Origin: Candidatus Saliniplasma halalkaliphilum
GTDB taxonomy: Archaea; Thermoplasmatota; Thermoplasmata; Halarchaeoplasmatales; Halarchaeoplasmataceae
DNA length: 10,926 nt
Direction: 5' to 3'
NCBI GenBank assembly: GCA_019594235.1
Contig: JAFDTG010000049.1
Location: 1 to 10,926, forward strand
The position numbers and the translations under genes are program-made. The notes under the pieces are model-generated. The model was not told where the DNA came from and did not search any database. It was given only the letters and a program-made list of their open reading frames with translations. Position 1 is the stretch's first letter, and each line of letters starts with the position of its first letter. Below, piece by piece: positions 6,795 through 10,926 of the stretch.

Positions 6795-7481
6795 TCATCC
6801 TGTTACTTTAGTTCCCGTGAATTCCTTACCCCTGACTGCATTTTCAAAAGACGTTAAATCACGCCCATCCATGATACACGTCTCGATATTCGCTCTTTTG
6901 ATTATTTTAGCAGCTAATGGATCAAATACTACATTCGGCCCTGCCCCGCCTTCACTTTTGGAAACTATTTTCAGTAACCTATCATAATTCAGTTCCGGGA
7001 TCTTCTTTGCATCCTTATCTTTCTTAGGGTCTGCAGTATAGACCCCATCTACAGATGTTGCGTTGATCAATTTATCAGAGTTTAGTCTTTCAGCCAGCAT
7101 GGCGGCGACTGCATCGGTGGTATGTCCCGGATGAGTACCACCCATGGTGATCACAGAATAATGGTTTCCAGCAGAGATAGCTTCATCAAAGTTGTCGGCC
7201 GGTATCGGATAAACGTTCTTACCCATTGCGATTATCAATAATCTTGCATTCAATTTAGATGTAGATATCCCAAGCTCATCTAGAGTAGCTTCGTCGGCAC
7301 CTAGGGACCGTCCCCAGTTGATGTATTTTCTAGCAGTACTACCTCCTCCCACGACCAGGTAGAGTTTGTATTCTTCTTTCAAAGACTTTAAAATTTCAGC
7401 AAGTTCTTGGATATAAGAAACGTCATCATCATCCGGCAACAATATCGACCCACCGATGGATATCACTATCTCTTCTTTCAT
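6795..7481 (-). CDS. pyrH: Archaeal-type UMP kinase
   Basis: A 228-residue amino-acid-kinase-fold protein (PF00696). Visible motifs are SIGGSILLP (8-16), VVGGGSTARKYI (43-54), TMGGTHPGHTTDAVAA (112-127), the nucleotide-binding NATSVDGVYTADPKKD (140-155) and GPNVVFDPLAAKII (181-194). The GGTHPGHTTDAVAA and PNVVFDPLAA stretches are typical of the archaeal UMP kinase branch. It phosphorylates UMP to UDP in pyrimidine synthesis in the cytoplasm. The frame is open back to an ATG at 7550, but that would put 23 residues unlike the family before MKEEIVISIGGS and would place a good TATA-like box (7507-7518) inside the gene, so the ATG at 7481 is chosen. It lies 108 nt upstream of pstS on the same strand, and is probably a separate unit. 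Confidence 0.95.
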   Translation of the reverse strand: MKEEIVISIGGSILLPDDDDVSYIQELAEILKSLKEEYKLYLVVGGGSTARKYINWGRSLGADEATLDELGISTSKLNARLLIIAMGKNVYPIPADNFDEAISAGNHYSVITMGGTHPGHTTDAVAAMLAERLNSDKLINATSVDGVYTADPKKDKDAKKIPELNYDRLLKIVSKSEGGAGPNVVFDPLAAKIIKRANIETCIMDGRDLTSFENAVRGKEFTGTKVTG

Positions 7482-7506
7482 TTTACCAAAACATGAAACT
7501 TCGAAT

Positions 7507-7518
7507 GGATATATAATT
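7507..7518 (-). promoter_or_regulatory. TATA-box candidate of pyrH
   Basis: Minus-strand AATTATATATCC, ending 26 nt before ATG 7481. This predicts an almost leaderless mRNA and supports the shorter pyrH start. Confidence 0.5.
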
Positions 7519-7555
7519 GATATGGTGTTCTCGTTAAACTCATCTTCCAAAAAAG

Positions 7556-7567
7556 TCTATATGTATA
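7556..7567 (+). promoter_or_regulatory. TATA-box candidate of the sulfatase-like gene
   Basis: Plus-strand TCTATATGTATA, ending 23 nt before ATG 7590, with no Shine-Dalgarno site after it. It faces the pyrH promoter across about 40 bp, so the 108-nt gap between the two genes holds two divergent promoters. Confidence 0.5.
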
Positions 7568-7589
7568 GGTTTCTTTTAAAAAATATCAG

Positions 7590-8840
7590 ATGGTAAAAAG
7601 AAATGTGTTATTGATAACCGTAGATTCCCTGCGCTGGGACGCCTTATCTTATATGACGAATCTACGTGATCTAGCTTCCAAATATACTCACTTTACTCGA
7701 GCTTATACCAACGGTCCCTCGACGCCTTTCTCTTTTCCCAGCCTATTCAATGTGAATTATGACCCTACCAGTGATCCGATAAAGATCAGACCGCCGACTT
7801 TGACTGAAGAGCTCAAAAATGAAGGCTACGAGACCTTTGGATTAGTAGCTAGTAATCCTTACATTTCAGCTATATCTGGTTATCAAAGAGGGTTCGATAC
7901 ATTCGAAGATTTTATAACGTCTGAAGGAAGAGAAGTACGGGGGAAGATGTGGAACCTTTTTCAAAGGTTTCCTAACTGGTTTCAAAATCTAAGAGACGTA
8001 TATAAATGGTATTTTAAAACAGACATAACGTCTTCACTGAGCGGTAAAGTGATCGTTGCGATGAGTAAAAGATGGTTATTAGATATCAAGAAAAGAGACA
8101 GACCTTTTTTCTTCTGGGTTCACTTCATGGATACCCATTATCCATATACACCTCCGTTGAAACACACAGATTTTTCTTTATCCGATATCACATCCCTGAA
8201 TAACTTCAGAAAGAAACGATATCTAGATAATACAGAGAGGTCAAAACAGAAGGTGATCGAACTTAAGGAACTCTATGAAGATGCTGCTGGATGGTTGGAT
8301 TTTCAATTGAAAGATATGCTCGACAATTTGAAAACTTTAGACTTGTGGGACGACACCGAAATCGTGATAACTTCAGACCACGGCGAAGGGTTTGGCGAAC
8401 ATTCATTCTTGGGACATCCGTCTCAACTTTACGAAGAGGTTGTAAAAGTTCCCTTGATAGCTAAGATCGATGGAATGTCTAGAAAAGAAAATAAGATGGT
8501 GGAGTTGAGGGATATTCCAGCAACGTACTGCTCCGGCTCTCAAAGAGGTGGAAGAGATCTTAGGAAGTCTATAAACGAGGAAAGGACGATACCACTGAGA
8601 GCAAGACACGCAGGTAACAGAAGCTGTATGGAAAAAGGTATGAACTTGATAAGCAGACCAGATAGTTTGAAGTACGGTATCTATGGATCTGTGACAGAGA
8701 AATACAAATTCATATATGATGAGGAGGGAGAGCAAACGGAACTGTACGATTTGAAGAAGGATTCGGAAGAAGTTGACGACATCTCGTCTGAAAACGAAGA
8801 TATAGTTAAAGATTTCATGAATAAACTAAATACGGTCTAA
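7590..8840 (+). CDS. Sulfatase/alkaline-phosphatase-superfamily hydrolase or transferase, no cysteine nucleophile
   Basis: A 416-residue PF00884-type protein. The metal and active-site pattern is complete: VDSLRWD with D12, NGPSTPFSFPSLF (41-53) at the nucleophile position, HFMDTHYPYTPP (178-189), and TSDHGEGFGEH (261-271) followed by GHP (275-277). The nucleophile segment has Ser44/Thr45 before Pro46 and no CxPxR motif, so it is not a formylglycine sulfatase; it may instead cleave or transfer a phosphoester (phosphatase, phosphodiesterase or phosphoglycerol/phosphoethanolamine-type transferase). There is no signal peptide or membrane segment, so it probably acts in the cytoplasm. The C-terminal FIYDEEGEQTELYDLKKDSEEVDD is a typical sulfatase-family ending. 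Residues 311-345 fit the family poorly. It is followed 43 nt later by a glycosyltransferase on the same strand, which suggests glycan modification. Confidence 0.82.
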   Translation: MVKRNVLLITVDSLRWDALSYMTNLRDLASKYTHFTRAYTNGPSTPFSFPSLFNVNYDPTSDPIKIRPPTLTEELKNEGYETFGLVASNPYISAISGYQRGFDTFEDFITSEGREVRGKMWNLFQRFPNWFQNLRDVYKWYFKTDITSSLSGKVIVAMSKRWLLDIKKRDRPFFFWVHFMDTHYPYTPPLKHTDFSLSDITSLNNFRKKRYLDNTERSKQKVIELKELYEDAAGWLDFQLKDMLDNLKTLDLWDDTEIVITSDHGEGFGEHSFLGHPSQLYEEVVKVPLIAKIDGMSRKENKMVELRDIPATYCSGSQRGGRDLRKSINEERTIPLRARHAGNRSCMEKGMNLISRPDSLKYGIYGSVTEKYKFIYDEEGEQTELYDLKKDSEEVDDISSENEDIVKDFMNKLNTV

Positions 8841-8848
8841 ACGACCAA

Positions 8849-8883
8849 AAAAATAATGTATTTTCTATCTTTTCCTATCTATA
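8849..8883 (+). promoter_or_regulatory. Gap before the glycosyltransferase: T-rich tract with a short repeat, possible terminator and weak promoter
   Basis: The 43-nt gap contains AAATAATGTATT (8851-8862), a weak TATA-like stretch ending about 22 nt before ATG 8884. Then follow two near-identical 10-mers, TTTTCTATCT and TTTCCTATCT (8861-8880). T-rich tracts of this kind can end archaeal transcription. No Shine-Dalgarno site precedes the glycosyltransferase, so it may be made from its own leaderless transcript. I cannot decide between the roles. Confidence 0.3.
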
Positions 8884-9705
8884 ATGAAAGTCCTTCACGT
8901 CTGTTCCGAAGACGCTACTCCCATGCAGAATATCATCAAACTGTATAAGAAGAAATTCAAGAAAAAGAACGTCCAGATCGATATGAGTTTTGGTGATAAG
9001 TCCGTAAAGGGTTATGATATAGTCCACGGACACTATGCTTTGACAAAGCCTGTCATAGATGCGAACAGAAAAGCTAGAAAAGGATCCATACCGTTTATAC
9101 TGCATTCCCACGGAAGCGATGTTCGTAGGGTCATGGGTAGAGGGGCGGTTAAACTTCCCTTCCATCACCGCTGGATATCAAAACATATTCAAAAAAAATC
9201 GGATATAGTATTGTTAAGCACTCCGGACTTGGAAGAATGGGCTAATGGGATCTATGTTCCGAATCCAGTCGATCTAGAGATGTTCAAACGGTTAGATGTT
9301 GAAAAGACCGATAAGATACTACTTCTAGGTAGGTTCACCGAGGGAGGAGGTATCAAGAAAGTTCTAGATCCTGAGAAACAGTACGACTGCATAAACTGGG
9401 GAGACAAAATCAAGTTTCCAGATAATGTTGATACTTTACCCTTTTTAGAGCATGATGAACTCCCGGGACTGCTGAATCGGTACGAGATGATGATAGGTCC
9501 GATGGTAGATCCCGTTTCACTAGCTAGATTAGAAGCCATGGCCTGTGGATTGAAAACGTATACAAATTTTCCGAAAAAATATACCAGTTACTACGGTTTC
9601 GAAAACCCGGATGAAGTCAAAGATCCGAGAAAATTCGTTGAAAAATACCACGACCCGGATAAGATCACTGATTACTTACTCCACATCTACGAAAGTTTGG
9701 TTTAA
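8884..9705 (+). CDS. Short GT-B (GT4-like) glycosyltransferase
   Basis: A 273-residue protein with a GT4-type layout in compact form. The N-terminal domain starts MKVLHVCSED and contains YDIVHGHYAL (44-53) and PFILHSHGSDVRR (70-82). The linker has YVPNPVDLEMF (124-134), and the C-terminal domain has KILLLGRFTE (144-153) and VDPVSLARLEAMACGL (208-223). The family's EX7E donor-binding motif appears as DX7E (D209, E217). It is shorter than the usual 350-400 residues, but both domains are represented. It should transfer a sugar from a nucleotide-activated donor onto a lipid or glycan acceptor at the cytoplasmic side; donor and acceptor are not evident. No membrane segments are seen. Its neighbours, a sulfatase-like enzyme and a UDP-GlcNAc epimerase, suggest surface polysaccharide or protein glycosylation. 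Confidence 0.82.
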   Translation: MKVLHVCSEDATPMQNIIKLYKKKFKKKNVQIDMSFGDKSVKGYDIVHGHYALTKPVIDANRKARKGSIPFILHSHGSDVRRVMGRGAVKLPFHHRWISKHIQKKSDIVLLSTPDLEEWANGIYVPNPVDLEMFKRLDVEKTDKILLLGRFTEGGGIKKVLDPEKQYDCINWGDKIKFPDNVDTLPFLEHDELPGLLNRYEMMIGPMVDPVSLARLEAMACGLKTYTNFPKKYTSYYGFENPDEVKDPRKFVEKYHDPDKITDYLLHIYESLV

Positions 9706-9708
9706 GCT

Positions 9709-10782
9709 CTACTGTTCGCAGATTACATCTATTATCTTTTTACCAGCATCCCCTTTTCCATAAGGACCCTCTTTCGGATCCCAGTTATCTTTGTCGAAAT
9801 CGTTGATCCTGTTTAATATCACTTCATCATCGGTTCCCACGATATCTGCGAAGTCCGCTTCAACGGCTTCCGGTCTCTCCGTGGATTCTCGGAGTACGAA
9901 TACTTTTTTCTTGATGTTCGGAGCGGTAGCTTCTTCCTGGATACCACCAGAATCCGTCAAGATATATTCACAATCTCTCATCAGAACTAAAAACTCAAGG
10001 TACCCCTGGGGTTTTACCAATCTCATGCCTTCGATGTTTTTCAATCGGTCGTAGAGGCCAAATTTTTTGAACATCTTCTCGGCCCGGGGATGTATCGGGT
10101 AGATCTGTGGAGTATCTAGATTCTCGAACACGTTCAACAAATTCTCTAAAACATCTTTATCATCGACATTCTCCGCCCTGTGAGCCGTGACTAAAACATA
10201 CTCGTCCGGAAGCTCGAAATCGAACTCCGCTTTCCTTTCAGCGATCTCCATGTTCTGTAAACAGGCGTCGATAACTGTGTTGCCCGTTATGTAGATGTTA
10301 CCCCATACACTCTCACTTCTAAGTATCTCTGCACTGTTTTCAGTGGGGGCGAAAAGTAGATTGGAAGCGTGGTCGGTCAACCTGCGGTTGTACTCTTCGG
10401 GCATACGGTAATCATAACTTCTAAGTCCCGCTTCGACGTGCCCTACACTGAGACCCATCTTGATACCGGCTAGTGCCCCTGCCAGTACGGTATTCGTATC
10501 CCCCTGAACAAGCACGGTTCGAGTACCGAGTTCTTCGAAGGCCTTTTCCAAACCTATCAGGGCAATGCCGGTCTGTTCTCCCTGACTACCTGAACCCACA
10601 CCCAAGTACCGATCCGGTTCCGGTAGTTCCAGTTCTTCGAAGAATATCTCGGAGACTTCATGATCGTAATGCTGCCCGGTATGTATTATATCGTAATCTT
10701 CACCTCGTTCCTCCAGTTCTCTGATTATCGGACTCATCTTGATTATCTCAGGTCTCGTCCCTACAACCACGGTGATCTTCAT
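9709..10782 (-). CDS. wecB: UDP-N-acetylglucosamine 2-epimerase (non-hydrolysing)
   Basis: A 357-residue epimerase (PF02350). Recognisable elements are GTRPEIIKMSP (8-18), HTGQHYD (34-40), VQGDTNTVLAGALA (92-105), GHVEAGLRS (114-122), MPEEYNRRLTDH (127-138), ITGNTVID (165-172), TAHRAEN (199-205), PIHPR (229-233), DSGGIQEEA (277-285) and LRESTERPEA (297-306). The catalytic-site acids and His (D95, E117, H201) are in place. It interconverts UDP-GlcNAc and UDP-ManNAc in the cytoplasm, supplying ManNAc-type sugars for surface glycans or archaeal N-glycans. The usual partner dehydrogenase (wecC) is not in the window. The ATG at 10782 gives the standard MKITVVVGTRPE N-terminus; there is no Shine-Dalgarno site. 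Its stop lies 3 nt from the stop of the convergent glycosyltransferase. AATAATCTTTTTTA around 10806-10819 on the minus strand is a weak promoter candidate. Confidence 0.95.
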   Translation of the reverse strand: MKITVVVGTRPEIIKMSPIIRELEERGEDYDIIHTGQHYDHEVSEIFFEELELPEPDRYLGVGSGSQGEQTGIALIGLEKAFEELGTRTVLVQGDTNTVLAGALAGIKMGLSVGHVEAGLRSYDYRMPEEYNRRLTDHASNLLFAPTENSAEILRSESVWGNIYITGNTVIDACLQNMEIAERKAEFDFELPDEYVLVTAHRAENVDDKDVLENLLNVFENLDTPQIYPIHPRAEKMFKKFGLYDRLKNIEGMRLVKPQGYLEFLVLMRDCEYILTDSGGIQEEATAPNIKKKVFVLRESTERPEAVEADFADIVGTDDEVILNRINDFDKDNWDPKEGPYGKGDAGKKIIDVICEQ

Positions 10783-10866
10783 GATCTACACGAATGTTTA
10801 CTGGTAAAAAAGATTATTGATTATGGATGCGGGTTAGTTTGAATTTATCTTTTTAACTATAGGTTA

Positions 10867-10926
10867 GTGGACTGGATCTATGGCTATTTGGTCGGCGAAG
10901 TAGTTCACATACGAGCGGAAGGTGAA
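10867..10926 (+). CDS. Start of a possible plus-strand gene, cut by right edge
   Basis: A frame open from 10843 to the end of the window has GTG at 10867 and reads VDWIYGYLVGEVVHIRAEGE. Twelve of its 20 codons begin with G and the strand is purine-rich, as expected for a coding strand in this genome; the competing minus-strand frame lacks this pattern. No Shine-Dalgarno site is seen. An AT-rich stretch (GAATTTATCTTTT, 10841-10853) could be a promoter shared back-to-back with wecB. I do not recognise the protein from 20 residues. Confidence 0.4.
   Translation, partial: MDWIYGYLVGEVVHIRAEGE

Noticed and set aside
7482..7550. Longer pyrH start at 7550
   Set aside because: The extra residues do not match the family, and the best TATA-like box lies within them.
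8403..8735. Open frame of 110 codons on the minus strand inside the sulfatase-like gene
   Set aside because: Rich in Cys, His and Ser without a recognisable motif, no start signals, and it overlaps a well-supported gene.
10864..10926. Minus-strand frame ending in a TAA stop at 10864, readable as the C-terminus of a gene upstream of wecB
   Set aside because: Few codons begin with G (about 5 of 20) and the strand is pyrimidine-rich. The plus-strand frame over the same bases shows a much better coding pattern. It cannot be excluded without more sequence.

Overview
The window looks like a chromosomal segment of a euryarchaeon. The UMP kinase is of the archaeal type, PstS is a lipoprotein of the kind found in archaea, first genes of transcription units have TATA-like boxes about 23-26 nt before the start codon (leaderless or nearly so), and internal operon genes carry GAGG/GGTGA Shine-Dalgarno sites. 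AUA and AGA/AGG codons are common and intergenic DNA is AT-rich. PstS is acidic, which may hint at a salty habitat, but I cannot name the genus.

Positions 1-6794 form a phosphate-acquisition locus, all on the minus strand. Reading in the direction of transcription: pstS, pstC, pstA, pstB, phoU and a cytoplasmic metallophosphoesterase form one tightly packed unit (overlaps of 8 and 4 nt, gaps of 2, 6 and 17 nt). After a 125-nt gap with its own promoter come a PiT-family phosphate permease and, 19 nt later, the start of a DUF47/PhoU-like Pit accessory protein that runs off the left edge. High-affinity ABC uptake (Pst) and ion-driven uptake (Pit) are therefore side by side, each with its own PhoU-like partner. 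The pst and pit promoter regions share a TAAATA-CCTATATA element 59-64 nt before the start codons, the best candidate for a common phosphate-response operator.

Positions 6795-7589 hold pyrH (archaeal UMP kinase, minus strand) and a divergent promoter region. Positions 7590-9705 (plus strand) hold a sulfatase/alkaline-phosphatase-superfamily protein and a short GT-B glycosyltransferase. Convergent to them, with a 3-nt gap, is a wecB-type UDP-GlcNAc 2-epimerase (minus strand). These three suggest surface-glycan synthesis or modification, although a common pathway is inferred from position only. At the right edge the first 20 codons of a probable plus-strand gene start with GTG.

There is no gene-free stretch longer than 300 bases. 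I see no tRNA, rRNA, CRISPR array, insertion sequence or prophage. Most of the window is recognisable core metabolism; the unusual points are details: the shared operator-like element, an extended PstA, a GANN variant in the Pit signature, an asymmetric PhoU, and a phosphoesterase built into the pst operon.
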